DNA from: Rhodoplanes sp. Z2-YC6860
GTDB lineage: Bacteria; Pseudomonadota; Alphaproteobacteria; Rhizobiales; Xanthobacteraceae
Assembly (NCBI RefSeq): GCF_001579845.1
Contig: NZ_CP007440.1
Location: 3,184,029 to 3,248,028, forward strand
Direction: 5' to 3'
Length of the DNA: 64,000 nt
The stretch's first letter is position 1. Each line of letters opens with the position of its first letter. Of this stretch, positions 17,842-25,949 are shown piece after piece. The notes below the pieces were generated by a model. It worked only from the letters and a program-made list of their open reading frames with translations, searched no databases and was not told the origin of the DNA. The position numbers and the translations under genes were made by a program.

Positions 17842-18882
17842 ATGTCGATTTGCGGACTTCGCCGGTCCGTCATGGCGGTCGTCATAGCTGCCGCAGCGCT
17901 TGGTGTCGTGCGGCTGGCGCGCGCCGATGCAATCGAGGATTTCTATCGCGGACGTTCGATCAGCATCGTCATTGGTTACGGCGTCGGCGGCGGCTACGAC
18001 ACCTATGCGCGGCTTCTGGGCCGCCATCTCGGCAAACACATCCCCGGCAATCCATCCATGGTGCCGCAGAACATGCCCGGGGCCGGTGGGCTGAAGGCCA
18101 CGCAATATCTCTATGGCGTCGCGCCGAAGGACGGCACCGCGATCGGCACCGTGGCGAGAGGTCAGCCGCTGACGCCGCTGCTCCTCGGCGATAAGAGTTT
18201 CGATCCGCTGCGGCTCACTTGGATCGGCAGCGTCACCGACGAGGCGAGCCTTTGCCTCTCCTGGGGCACGTCGCGCGTCAAAAACTGGCAAGATCTGCTG
18301 ACCAAGGACGTGCTGTTCGGCGGCGAGGGGCAGGGCGCCGATCCGGACATGTTCGCGACGGCGCTGAATCGCATCTTCGGCACCAGGATCAAGATCATCA
18401 CCGGCTATCATTCGACGCGCGAACTGACGCTCGGAATGGAGCGCGGCGAAATCGAAGGTGTGTGCGGCATCTCCGCGAGCACGCTGATCAGCCAGCAGCC
18501 CGAATGGGTGGCGCGCAAAACCGTCAATCTCCTGGTCCAGATGGCGGCCCGCAAGGATGAACGTTTCAGTTCAGTCCCCTTGATCGGCGACCTCGTCCAG
18601 AACGACGAGCAGCGTAAGGTGATCGGCCTGGTGATCGCGGGCCAGGCCATCGCACGGCCGTTCTTCGCGCCGCCGGATGTTCCGGAGGATCGCAAGACCG
18701 CGCTCCGTGCGGCATTCGACGCGACCATGAAGGACCCCGAGTTTCGCGCGGACGCGCAACGCAGCAATATGGATGTCAATCCGATGCCGGGTGCCGATAT
18801 GGAGGCGTTTCTCAAAAATCTCTACGCGACGCCAAAGGATGTCGTGCAGAAGGCATCGGCCGCCATTCAGATCGGTAGATAG
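17842..18882 (+). CDS. Tricarboxylate-type (Bug/TctC) periplasmic receptor
   Basis: This is a 346-residue secreted receptor with a signal peptide ending near ARA (about residue 30). The typical TctC segments are here: a first strand ISIVIGYGVGGGYDTYARL, then MVPQNMPGAGG, and a late PEFRADA helix. The ATG at 17842 (after gagggcgg) is chosen over a TTG 18 bases upstream. It is a longer, divergent branch of the family. No TctA/TctB membrane genes are nearby. It precedes a decarboxylase-like gene by 3 bases and is divergent from the molybdenum hydroxylase. Confidence 0.85.
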   Translation: MSICGLRRSVMAVVIAAAALGVVRLARADAIEDFYRGRSISIVIGYGVGGGYDTYARLLGRHLGKHIPGNPSMVPQNMPGAGGLKATQYLYGVAPKDGTAIGTVARGQPLTPLLLGDKSFDPLRLTWIGSVTDEASLCLSWGTSRVKNWQDLLTKDVLFGGEGQGADPDMFATALNRIFGTRIKIITGYHSTRELTLGMERGEIEGVCGISASTLISQQPEWVARKTVNLLVQMAARKDERFSSVPLIGDLVQNDEQRKVIGLVIAGQAIARPFFAPPDVPEDRKTALRAAFDATMKDPEFRADAQRSNMDVNPMPGADMEAFLKNLYATPKDVVQKASAAIQIGR

Positions 18883-18885
18883 ACC

Positions 18886-19875
18886 ATGGGCAAGCTTCAA
18901 CTCACCGTGGCGGTCAGCCGCTACGATCACGTGGCCGATGTGCTCAACGGCATCGTGGGCGTCGAAGGCATCGAACTGAATGTTCTCAATTTGCCCCTGC
19001 ACGATATTTTCTACCGCGCCGTCCAGTTCAAGGAGTTCGACGTCGCGGAAATCTCCTTCGCCAAATACGTCTCCATGATTTCGCAGGGAGACGACGCGCT
19101 GATCGCGCTGCCGATCTTCCCGTCCCGTGTGCTTCGGCATTCTGCAAATTTTGTGCGCGCCGACGGCCCGGTGAAGACTCCCAAGGATCTGCAGGGGCGG
19201 CGCGTCGGCGTCCCCGAGTGGGCGCAAACCGCCGGCGTCTATGCGCGCGGGATGCTGATGGATGAGTACAAACTCGACCTGGCATCCATCGAATGGGTCC
19301 AGGCCGGGCAGGATCAGCCGGGCCGGCAGGAGAAGGTGCAGCTCAGGCTTCCGCCCGGGGTCTCGATCCGTGCGGTTTCAGACAAGTCGCTGGCCGACAT
19401 GCTCATCGATGGCGAACTCGATGCCGCGTTGATGGCGCAGCCGCCGGTGCGCTATCTGCAAGGGCACCCCAATATCGCGCGGATGTTTCCGGACTGGCTT
19501 CAGGCCGAACAGCAATACGCCGCGCGCACCAAGATCGTGCCCATCATGCACACGATCGCGATGCGCCGGGCGATCGTCGAGGAGCATCCGTGGGCGGCCG
19601 CCAATCTGTTCAGGGCGTTCGACGAGGCTCGCCGACGCAGCGTCGAACGCACGATGTATGGGGGGATCACCTATTTCCCCATCCTGTGGGGCTTCGAGCA
19701 TGCGCGGGCGACGCAGAACCTCTTCGACGGCGAATACTGGCCGTATGGCATTGAGCCCAATCGCCGGACGCTGGAAGCGTTTTTGCGCTATGCGCATGAA
19801 CAGGGCGTCTGCCATCGCCTCTTGAAGCCCGAAGAATTGTTTCCGCAGCAGGTCTGGGGTTCGTATCGGGTGTAG
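18886..19875 (+). CDS. 4,5-dihydroxyphthalate decarboxylase-like / NMT1-like protein (second copy)
   Basis: This 329-residue protein without signal peptide is paralogous to the 4209-5231 product: it shares FPSRVLRH, TPKDLQGRRVGVPEW and WPYGIEPNRRTLEAFL. It begins 3 bases after the Bug receptor, so it is in the same transcript. By family it may decarboxylate an aromatic acid or bind a small aromatic ligand. Its place beside a molybdenum hydroxylase suggests a step after ring hydroxylation, which is inference. Confidence 0.78.
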   Translation: MGKLQLTVAVSRYDHVADVLNGIVGVEGIELNVLNLPLHDIFYRAVQFKEFDVAEISFAKYVSMISQGDDALIALPIFPSRVLRHSANFVRADGPVKTPKDLQGRRVGVPEWAQTAGVYARGMLMDEYKLDLASIEWVQAGQDQPGRQEKVQLRLPPGVSIRAVSDKSLADMLIDGELDAALMAQPPVRYLQGHPNIARMFPDWLQAEQQYAARTKIVPIMHTIAMRRAIVEEHPWAAANLFRAFDEARRRSVERTMYGGITYFPILWGFEHARATQNLFDGEYWPYGIEPNRRTLEAFLRYAHEQGVCHRLLKPEELFPQQVWGSYRV

Positions 19876-19877
19876 TC

Positions 19878-19908
19878 AGGAAGTCCTCGCAATTTCGGAG
19901 GTCTTCCT
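19878..19908 (+). terminator. Hairpin after the 17842-19875 operon
   Basis: aggaagtcctc pairs with gaggtcttcct (one mismatch) around a 9-base loop, 3 bases after the stop. There is no T-run, so it is a weak or Rho-aided terminator. Confidence 0.5.
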
Positions 19909-19994
19909 ACGCCCTGTCGTAAGTTGCTACCATGCGGGCCTTCTGAGCGGCGGGGAGCGGCACGAGGCTGTGCGCGTTTTTCGCGTAGGCGGGC

Positions 19995-21157
19995 GTGACG
20001 GCGTCGCAATACCACATGCAGGATTCCAGGCCATTCTTCTCACGCGTTGAATCGCTGCGCGGTGTCGGCGCGGTGATGGTTGCGACCTGGCATCTGTCCG
20101 GTTGGGCCGTCAACGGTGTCGCGCTGCTTCCGCATCAGCCTTGGTCCCTGGTCAGCCCGCTGCAGAATGCGGTCGGCCGATTGGAGCTTTGGATGTTGCC
20201 TGCGCACGCGGCCTTGATGATGTTCTTCGTCATCAGCGGCCTTGTGCTGCGTGTATCGCTCGAACACGGGCCGCAGCAGCCGTTGCCCGCGGCTCTTCGT
20301 TTTCTGACGGCGCGCGTCTTTCGAATCTATCCGATCGTCGTCGTCTCCATGCTGGTTGCCGGGCTTGCCCACGGCTGGCACATCCCGGCGGATCAATCGG
20401 GAGGGGGCAATCCTGTCACTCCGGCGACGTTGATCGCCAATCTCCTTCTCATCGACGTCTCGTTGAACAGCACGTTGTGGGCGATCCAGCTCGAGGTGCT
20501 GATGGCTCCGATCATTGTTCTGCTGTACTTCGTCGAGCGCCGGTTCGGCCCCTGGTCGCTCGCGGCGATCGCGCTTGCAACCAGCGTCCTATCGTTCTCC
20601 GGAGCTTGGGGGTGGAAGCCGTTTTGTCACAACATGTTCGCTTTCGTGCTCGGCATGCTGATTCCAACGCTCGGCCGCACATGGGTGCAAGGCTGGTCAC
20701 CGCGAGCGGCGAACAAACTGCTGCTCGGCTGCGTGCTCGGAATGTTTATGACCGGTCCGGTGTTTGGCTTTTTTCACAGTTCGCGGCGTTCTTTGAAGGG
20801 TATCTGGCTTTTGTGCTGGTTGCGCTCGCGGCTTACCGGATCGATCTGGGCGCATTGCGCATCCTCGATGGCCGATTGATACGGCTCGTAGGACTGTCGT
20901 CGGGCAGCTACTACGTGCTGCATATGGCGCTGCTGGTTTGGATCGCGCCGTCGATCGCATTCTTTGTGGCGCCCGCTTGGAGCGAGCAGATGCCGGCCGT
21001 CGTGGGACCGGTGGTGCTGATCGTCGCTGCTGCCGTGCTAACGATTCCTTCGGCACTCGGATATTTTGCGATCGAGGCTCCTGGCATCGCGATTGGTCGC
21101 GGAGTTACTCGCAAAGCGAGTCTGCTGGCTGTGGCGCGAACGCAGGCGAAGGTCTGA
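19995..21157 (+). pseudogene. Acyltransferase 3 (OafA-like) membrane protein, frameshifted
   Basis: The first part (GTG at 19995 or ATG at 20016) reads as an acyltransferase-3 protein: FFSRVESLRGVGAVMVATWH with the family His, then repeated membrane segments. After VFGFFHS the frame becomes nonsense, while the -1 frame continues with FAAFFEGYLAFVLVALAAYR and a normal end to 21157. The break coincides with a run of six T at 20769-20774; one added T would restore a protein of about 380 residues. So it is a recent mutation, a sequencing error, or slippage at the T run. Family members O-acylate envelope glycans. Confidence 0.8.
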
Positions 21158-21204
21158 AACCGATATGGAGGCGGCCTTCGTTGGACAGCAGCGGTTTCGC
21201 TGCT

Positions 21205-21438
21205 CTAGTGTTTGTTTCGCGCAACGCTCGCCGTCGTCCGTACCGCCGGAGATGGTGGAGGGTGCAGCGGTTCGTGATTTGCGGCCGTCTCTTCAGATGG
21301 CTGCTCGGAAGACTGGGCTGTCAATTTCAACCAGCACTCCGCCACCCGCATCCATCCATCTCTGAGCTTCGCAGAGCGGCAGCGCAGTGCCCATTGTCGA
21401 GCTTCAGCAGCTCTCTGCCGGCAGGCTTCTTCGTCCAT
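21205..21438 (-). CDS. Small conserved protein of the RAAE...WLKL type
   Basis: This 77-residue protein has the core CRQRAAEARQWALRCRSAKL followed by a Trp-containing helix and WLKLTAQ. Many short Bradyrhizobium-group proteins share this pattern (Cys, then RAAE, then W-x-x-x-AE-x-WLKL). It is predicted to be a cytoplasmic helical hairpin of unknown function. It converges on the acyltransferase gene. The last 25 residues are low in complexity. Confidence 0.6.
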   Translation of the reverse strand: MDEEACRQRAAEARQWALRCRSAKLRDGWMRVAECWLKLTAQSSEQPSEETAANHEPLHPPPSPAVRTTASVARNKH

Positions 21439-21588
21439 CGTGTGGATTCCGAATCAGTGACTGGCTCAGCGAGCCTGAATCCAAAGCGGCCACAGGTCCA
21501 TTAAAATCGGCGAGCCGGTCGCACAGGCCTGGCCGCGAGCGTTAATTCTCTCCGCTGCTTACGTGACGTCCGGGGATAGTCTGCATCG

Positions 21589-21804
21589 TCAGGGTGAGAA
21601 GATTCGCGCGACCGCGTTCTCTCCCGTTTCTTGCACCTCCAGCAGCACTCTGCGCAGCTTGACCGCAGCCTCGACGCCGCGCACGAGACGCCAGGTGTCT
21701 TCGTACTCTGGCGACATAAAGCTGTGCTGGCTGATCCGCGGATAGGCATTCGTCAGGTATCTGCGGGCCAGAGTGATAAAATCGTCGATCTCTTGTGAAG
21801 ACAT
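21589..21804 (-). CDS. Small hypothetical protein
   Basis: This is a 71-residue ORF starting MSSQEIDDFITLARRYL, with balanced amino-acid use and two amphipathic helices (residues 3-17 and 36-60). No motif is recognised. Overlapping frames on both strands look artificial (Arg/Ser-rich) while this one does not, which supports it as coding. The Shine-Dalgarno is weak. Confidence 0.45.
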   Translation of the reverse strand: MSSQEIDDFITLARRYLTNAYPRISQHSFMSPEYEDTWRLVRGVEAAVKLRRVLLEVQETGENAVARIFSP

Positions 21805-22134
21805 TTGCGTTCCGCGGTAGCGCTTCGTCGCGCGCTATAAAGCTCAGACTTCCAGGAAGTTATGCAAGGAACCGGAGTCGTAGTTAAGATCGAGGCAGGT
21901 ATCTTCGCAATGCAACCGGAACAGATAACAGACGAGTCGCCGCCATCGTTTGCTGCACCATCGCCCCATGTCACGCGTTGCTGCAAGACATGGTGGCATC
22001 CCGGCGCGATTTCGATTCGTGATAATTTAATCTAAGGCTTAATCAGTCCGTATGGCGTAAGTTGTACAACACCTCTGCGTGCAATTACGCACACGCAAAT
22101 GTCGGGAATTGCCTGACCGAAAAAGAGGGAACGC
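21805..22134. other. 330-base intergenic region before the pilin stub
   Basis: It is lower in GC than its surroundings. It contains one possible small ORF (21863-22036, listed separately) and a leader with the short inverted repeat gcgt/acgc about 50 bases before the pilin ATG. Nothing else is recognised. Confidence 0.4.
21863..22036 (+). CDS. Possible 57-residue small protein
   Basis: An ATG preceded by aggaag at 5-8 bases opens a 57-codon frame (MQGTGVVVKIEAG..., ending ISIRDNLI) with a CC pair and a WW pair. The ribosome site and plausible composition are the only support. It could be chance in a lower-GC gap. Confidence 0.25.
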
Positions 22135-22257
22135 ATGTCAACAGCGCTCAGTCGTTTCGTCGCTGATGAATCCGGGGCGACCGCCATCGAATACGGACTT
22201 ATCGCTGCAGGCGTTTCGGTCGCGACCGAACGCGCGTCGACAAGGAGGGCTTTGTGA
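22135..22257 (+). pseudogene. Truncated Flp/Fap type IVb pilin
   Basis: This 40-codon frame begins MSTALSRFVADESGATAIEY, followed by GLIAAGVSVA, the classic start of Flp pilins (processing at the G-A before TAIEYGL). After residue 30 the pilin ends abruptly and the frame runs through TERASTRRAL to a TGA. A normal Flp pilin continues with the rest of the hydrophobic helix and a short tail to 50-60 residues. The stop overlaps the GTG of the next gene. The 3' part appears replaced by the leader of the Bug receptor. Confidence 0.8.
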
Positions 22258-23231
22258 CACTTGCTCGCCGTCAATTTCTGCACCTGGCCGCCGCCGCCAC
22301 GGCTTTTCCCCTCAGCGCCGGCAGCGCTGCCGCGGAAAGCTATCCCACGCGTCCCGTTCGGATCATCGTGCCGGTGGCTGCGGGTGGCGCCACCGACATT
22401 CTGGGACGCCTGCTGGCGCAGTGGCTCACTGAACGGATGGGGCAACCCTACGTGGTCGAGAACCGCCCCGGCGCCGGAGGCAATGTCGGGACCGAGGCTG
22501 TGGTGCGCGCCGCGCCCGATGGCTACACGCTGCTGTTGATCCAGGCCGGCAACCTCATCAACACCTCGCTTTATCAGAAGCTCAACTTCAATTTTCCGCG
22601 CGACATCACGACGGTCATTGCGATCAGCCGTCCGTCGTTCCTGATGGCCGTGCATCCTTCGGTGCCGGCGCGAACCGTTCCCGAGTTCATTACCTACGCG
22701 AAAGCCAATCCAGGAAAGATCAACATGGCTTCGGCGGGCGTCGGCACCGGCAATCATGTGGCCGGCGAGATGTTCAAGATGCTCACCGGCGTGCAGATGG
22801 TGCACGTGCCATATCGCGGCGCCGGGCCCGCGTTCGTCGATCTGGTGTCCGGGCAGATGCAGATGATGTTCGGCAGCATGCCGTCGATGATCCAGTATGT
22901 GCGGCAGGGAACGCTGCGGCCGCTGGCGGTCACCACGCGCGTGCGCTCCGATGTGCTGCCGGACGTGCCGACCATCGGCGAGACGGTGCCGGGTTACGAG
23001 GCGAGTGATTTCTATGGGCTGGGAGCGCCGGCAGGAACGCCGCCCGAGATCATTGCGAGACTCAACGAAGAGACCAACAAATGGCTCAACGATCCCGCCG
23101 CGAAGGCGCGGCTCGCGGACCTGGGAGGCATGGCGGCCGGCGGCAGCCCGGCCGACGCCGCGAGGCTCGTGGTCGAAGAAACCGAAAAGTGGGCCAAAGT
23201 CGTCGAATTTGCCGGCGCCAAGGCGGATTAG
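22254..23231 (+). CDS. Tricarboxylate-type (Bug/TctC) periplasmic receptor
   Basis: This is a 325-residue receptor with a GTG start, well placed after aaggaggg. The Tat-like signal (MTLARRQFLHL, cleavage after AAA near residue 28) is followed by SYPTRPVRIIVPVAAGGATD, the ENRPGAGGNVG motif and HVPYRGAGPAF, all hallmarks of the family. These proteins bind carboxylates or aromatic acids in the periplasm. No transport partners or catabolic genes are adjacent. Its 5' end is joined to the pilin stub. Confidence 0.9.
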   Translation: MTLARRQFLHLAAAATAFPLSAGSAAAESYPTRPVRIIVPVAAGGATDILGRLLAQWLTERMGQPYVVENRPGAGGNVGTEAVVRAAPDGYTLLLIQAGNLINTSLYQKLNFNFPRDITTVIAISRPSFLMAVHPSVPARTVPEFITYAKANPGKINMASAGVGTGNHVAGEMFKMLTGVQMVHVPYRGAGPAFVDLVSGQMQMMFGSMPSMIQYVRQGTLRPLAVTTRVRSDVLPDVPTIGETVPGYEASDFYGLGAPAGTPPEIIARLNEETNKWLNDPAAKARLADLGGMAAGGSPADAARLVVEETEKWAKVVEFAGAKAD

Positions 23232-23408
23232 CCGGCCGCCGAACGGCAGCAAGGACTCGAGTTGACGGCAATCAAAGCGATGGCCGGTCGCTTCGCCTCC
23301 CATGTACTGCCGGTGGCGGCTGCAGCATTTGTCAGCGAGCGACTCGTCGAGTACTGCTTCGTGAGCGAGTCGGATTGATGCGCGGCACCGCGCTAATGGG
23401 AGGTTCGC

Positions 23409-23660
23409 ATGGGTTTCTTGAAGAGAAGGGTCTCCGCTTCGGTATGGGAACTGCTTCTTGTCCTCGTTGTCGCCGTCATTTTCGCGACGGTTTACCGCGT
23501 CTATTTTAGCCGGGCTGTCACGCTCACTCAGGTCTGCGAAAGATTCAAAGACATGCAGAATGGGGAGGCCGCAGACATGTTCAGCAGAATGGGCGACACC
23601 AGCGACTCGCTCAACGACATCAACCGGCTGTGCGAGCTGCGCCGGCCGATGAGGCAATAG
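23409..23660 (+). CDS. Small single-span membrane protein
   Basis: This 83-residue protein has one membrane helix (residues 13-32, VWELLLVLVVAVIFATVYRV) and a soluble C-terminal part with two cysteines (QVCERF, RLCELR). It follows a good Shine-Dalgarno (gggagg). No family is recognised. It is one of several tiny genes in this accessory stretch. Confidence 0.6.
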   Translation: MGFLKRRVSASVWELLLVLVVAVIFATVYRVYFSRAVTLTQVCERFKDMQNGEAADMFSRMGDTSDSLNDINRLCELRRPMRQ

Positions 23661-23736
23661 GCGATCTGCGCTTTCAAAGGCTTAACTTGCTTTCAACCAG
23701 CCATGTGTTCACAACCTCCCGCAATCAGGAGGGCAC

Positions 23737-24072
23737 ATGGCCAAGAAAGCTAAACACGTCCGCAAAACGAAAAGCACCTCATACGCGTCGATGACAATGG
23801 ACGCGCTGTTCAAGCTTCGGGACGAGATCGCCGGTGCGCTCGAGAGCAGGGCGGCGGATCTTCGCAAGCAGCTCGAGCGTCTGACCGGAGAGAAGCCCCG
23901 AAGTGGCAAGGCCGGTCGTCCATCCAAGACGGCCGGTCGAAAGGTCGCCCCTCAATTTCGCAGCAAGCAAGATCCGTCCGTGGTGTGGTCGGGCCGCGGT
24001 GCGACACCGAGGTGGATGAAAGAAGAGATGAAGGGCACCAAGCTCACCAAGGAAAGCTTCCGCATCAAATAA
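23737..24072 (+). CDS. H-NS-family nucleoid-associated protein
   Basis: This is a 111-residue protein. An N-terminal coiled-coil segment (residues 18-50) would oligomerise. A basic linker GRPSKTAGRKVAP leads to the C-terminal DNA-binding motif VVWSGRGATPRWMKEEM, which matches the family consensus TWSGRGxxPxW and its AT-hook-like loop. H-NS proteins silence AT-rich, usually foreign, DNA. It follows caggagg and is closed by a strong terminator. It lies inside the lower-GC accessory stretch. Confidence 0.85.
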   Translation: MAKKAKHVRKTKSTSYASMTMDALFKLRDEIAGALESRAADLRKQLERLTGEKPRSGKAGRPSKTAGRKVAPQFRSKQDPSVVWSGRGATPRWMKEEMKGTKLTKESFRIK

Positions 24073-24073
24073 A

Positions 24074-24091
24074 ACCCCGCCGTGGCGGGGT
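24074..24091 (+). terminator. Terminator of the H-NS-like gene
   Basis: accccgcc and ggcggggt form a tight stem 2 bases after the stop codon. The T-run is absent. Confidence 0.6.
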
Positions 24092-24150
24092 CTGAGTGGG
24101 CCGAAGCTATTGTTGCTGTGCATCGACCCATATCAGATTCGTCGACATGA

Positions 24151-24180
24151 AAGGCCCCGCCTCGCAGCGGGGCCTTTTTT
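24151..24180 (+). terminator. Strong Rho-independent terminator
   Basis: ggccccgc and gcggggcc form an 8-bp GC stem with a 6-base loop, directly followed by six T. It lies about 60 bases after the previous terminator, so it would end a second, short transcript or be a backup. Confidence 0.85.
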
Positions 24181-24338
24181 CCGAGCAGGCTGTCGGGGGG
24201 AGGGGGCGCCTGCTCGTGCTCTACCAATTCGCCGGAGGTAAAAGCGTTCCATGTGATGCCGGTCACATCGAGAAGCCCGCGACTCTCCTAGAGAAAGGAC
24301 GTCGACCGCATCCCCCGCCTTCCCCCACGCGGTTGGCA

Positions 24339-24371
24339 AAACCCGCCCAGGATTCCATCTTGGGCGGGTTT
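24339..24371 (+). terminator. Rho-independent terminator
   Basis: aaacccgccca pairs perfectly with tgggcgggttt around an 11-base loop, followed by aatttt. It terminates whatever is transcribed from the gene-free region 24181-24338. Confidence 0.8.
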
Positions 24372-24458
24372 AATTTTGCCCCGTGAGGCGCAGGGGGCGC
24401 ACTGCCTCGAGCCAACCGGGGCATCGATCAATTGCAAACGATGAAATGGGATTAGCGA

Positions 24459-24623
24459 ATGGATCAGGAAGAACCTCCGGATCGTCGCAACGCGGTGCTG
24501 GGCCTGTTGGCCGTCGTGATCATATTTGCGATCTCGTGGTGGGTGGCCCGCGAACTCTATCTTTCCGGAAAATTACAAGACTGCATGATGTCGGGGCGCT
24601 CGAACTGCGCAGAAATCAAGTGA
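24459..24623 (+). CDS. 54-residue single-span membrane protein
   Basis: The frame encodes MDQEEPPDRRNAVLGLLAVV and continues through one membrane helix (residues 12-30) to a short tail with two cysteines (LQDCMMSGRSNCAEIK). The DRR-x-x-VLGLL start and the C...GR-NC tail recur in tiny proteins of the Bradyrhizobium group (recalled, not searched). The function is unknown. It may be related to the 25086-25244 protein, which shares the start of the helix. Confidence 0.6.
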   Translation: MDQEEPPDRRNAVLGLLAVVIIFAISWWVARELYLSGKLQDCMMSGRSNCAEIK

Positions 24624-25085
24624 GGGGCGGCGGCGCAGAAATCGGCCGCGAATTGCACCACGAGATCTGTTGAATGACGTCGGCACGGACATCCGCGCCA
24701 CGAAGGCGGAGGGCGGACCGGGCGGGACGCTTCTGCATTCACAACCCGTAACGACGGTGCCTTCACGGGCCGCGCGGCGGGGCCATCAAAGTGGAGAACG
24801 TCGTTTCCCTCATTGTTCCAAGCGATGGATGGACGTTCTACGAAGTCTGAGAGAAAAGCGATGGGCGCGGTGAGACCCGGCTGTTAAATTCGATATCGAG
24901 CCAACGACCCGGTCGGCTCGCTTGCTGGAGCCCCACCGATCGCTTTCCCTCGGTGGGGCTCTTCGCGTTTCCGGCCGAAGCGCTGAGCCGCCGCAAACGG
25001 CATTGTGCAGTGCTTTCGGCAAGGCTGAGTTGCCGAACCGAAAAACAACTTATGCGTTAATTGGTGGGACGATGGGAGGTTCTCG
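24624..25085. other. Gene-free stretch with one terminator
   Basis: Only tiny frames occur, none with a convincing protein. A strong terminator at 24929-24965 sits about 300 bases after the last stop codon, so a long 3' UTR or a small RNA is possible. Confidence 0.35.
24929..24965 (+). terminator. Rho-independent terminator
   Basis: agccccaccg and cggtggggct form a perfect 10-bp stem with a 12-base loop, followed by a mixed cttcgcgttt tail. Confidence 0.7.
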
Positions 25086-25244
25086 ATGACCACCGTTAAA
25101 CAGCCGGACGACCGCCGGCTTGTGCTCGGTCTTTTGGGTATCGTCCTTGTTGTCGTGGCTCTGTTTGTTTTGATGGCGGTGACGGCCCAGGTTCTGAGCC
25201 CCGGAGACAGTTTTCCAATCACCGCCCAACTGAATCCGCTTTAG
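25086..25244 (+). CDS. 52-residue single-span membrane protein
   Basis: The ATG follows gggaggttctcg, a good ribosome site. The product begins MTTVKQPDDRRLVLGLLGIV, is dominated by one long membrane helix (residues 11-35), and ends in a short polar tail (PITAQLNPL). DRR-x-VLGLL is shared with the 24459 product. Unknown function. Confidence 0.55.
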   Translation: MTTVKQPDDRRLVLGLLGIVLVVVALFVLMAVTAQVLSPGDSFPITAQLNPL

Positions 25245-25949
25245 GGTGAGCGGTCGGGGTGGGGTTATTTGCCCGGCTGACGGCAAACCGTCTCGGCCCA
25301 GTCGTGTGCGAGTCAAACGATTTTGACCGCATGACCCTCCAAACCATCCCTAACTGAAAATTTTATCGAAATTCGTCGAACGCGCTCTTCTCGGCCACGA
25401 GCAGTTGGGCAGAGGAGACGCACATGAAAACGTCCGTTGATTGCGCTGCACTCATTACAGCAACCGCCATAAACGCCCCGGCCTACCAGTTTATCGTCAA
25501 ATGGACGACCAAAAGGCCACAAGCGCCAAGATCCCGCAGGAGATGCCCATGTCGCTTATTGCAAAAACATGTCGGCATCCGGTACACGCACGGTTCCACT
25601 GTGTACCAAGGCGTGCTGAATTCGGGGGGTGACGCGCGCTTGCTCAAGGGGTGCCGGACGAATTCAACTGAACTGCGGTGTCATGATACGCCCTGTCGGG
25701 CCATTTCGGGAGCGATAGTGGCTTCAGAAAATATCCCGCAAGGACGTTCTGTTGCGCCGTTGCCCGATGCCCCTCACATACAGATCGCGCAAATTCTGAA
25801 TGTTGCTGCTTTGCAATCGGTAACTGCTAAGGTCAGGTAAAACCTGACATCAAATGGACAGAGAGCCTGACGGTATGTATGCGTTTGATAGGCAGGCGCG
25901 GTTTTAAGCCGATGACCTGGAATACCATTTGCGTCGAGCGGTAACACAG
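25245..25949. other. About 700 bases without a convincing gene
   Basis: A 138-codon frame (25424-25840) has a good ribosome site (agaggaga) but reads as low-quality protein, rich in Arg/Thr with no motif. It may be a decayed gene. A 7-bp hairpin (gtcaggt/acctgac, 25832-25848) lies near the end. GC is below the window's average. Confidence 0.35.

Larger units (their letters stand above)
24092..24458. other. Gene-free stretch with successive intrinsic terminators
   Basis: No convincing ORF is present. It holds a textbook terminator at 24151-24180, a second stem (gagcaggc/gcctgctc, 24183-24215), a short stem in gtgatgccggtcac, and a third terminator at 24339-24371. Structured RNA between terminators suggests one or two small RNAs; no known family is recognised. 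Confidence 0.4.

Noticed and set aside
23261-23378. Small frame MAGRFASHVLPVAAAAF... between the receptor and the 23409 gene
   Set aside because: Only 32-39 codons, no convincing ribosome site and no known relatives; not enough to call.
22032-23657. 541-codon minus-strand frame opposite the 22254 receptor
   Set aside because: It is a shadow of the Bug receptor gene; no motifs.
24216-24240. Minus-strand tRNA-like fragment (aattggtagagcac)
   Set aside because: It resembles a tRNA D-arm, but no acceptor stem, anticodon arm or T-arm can be drawn, so it is chance or a very short remnant.
24782-24850. Very short frames (19-20 codons) near the fourth terminator
   Set aside because: They are too short and without distinctive ribosome sites; could equally be part of a noncoding transcript.
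25424-25840. 138-codon frame with a good ribosome site
   Set aside because: The composition is not protein-like and no fold or motif is visible. Possibly a decayed gene, so only mentioned in the gap description.
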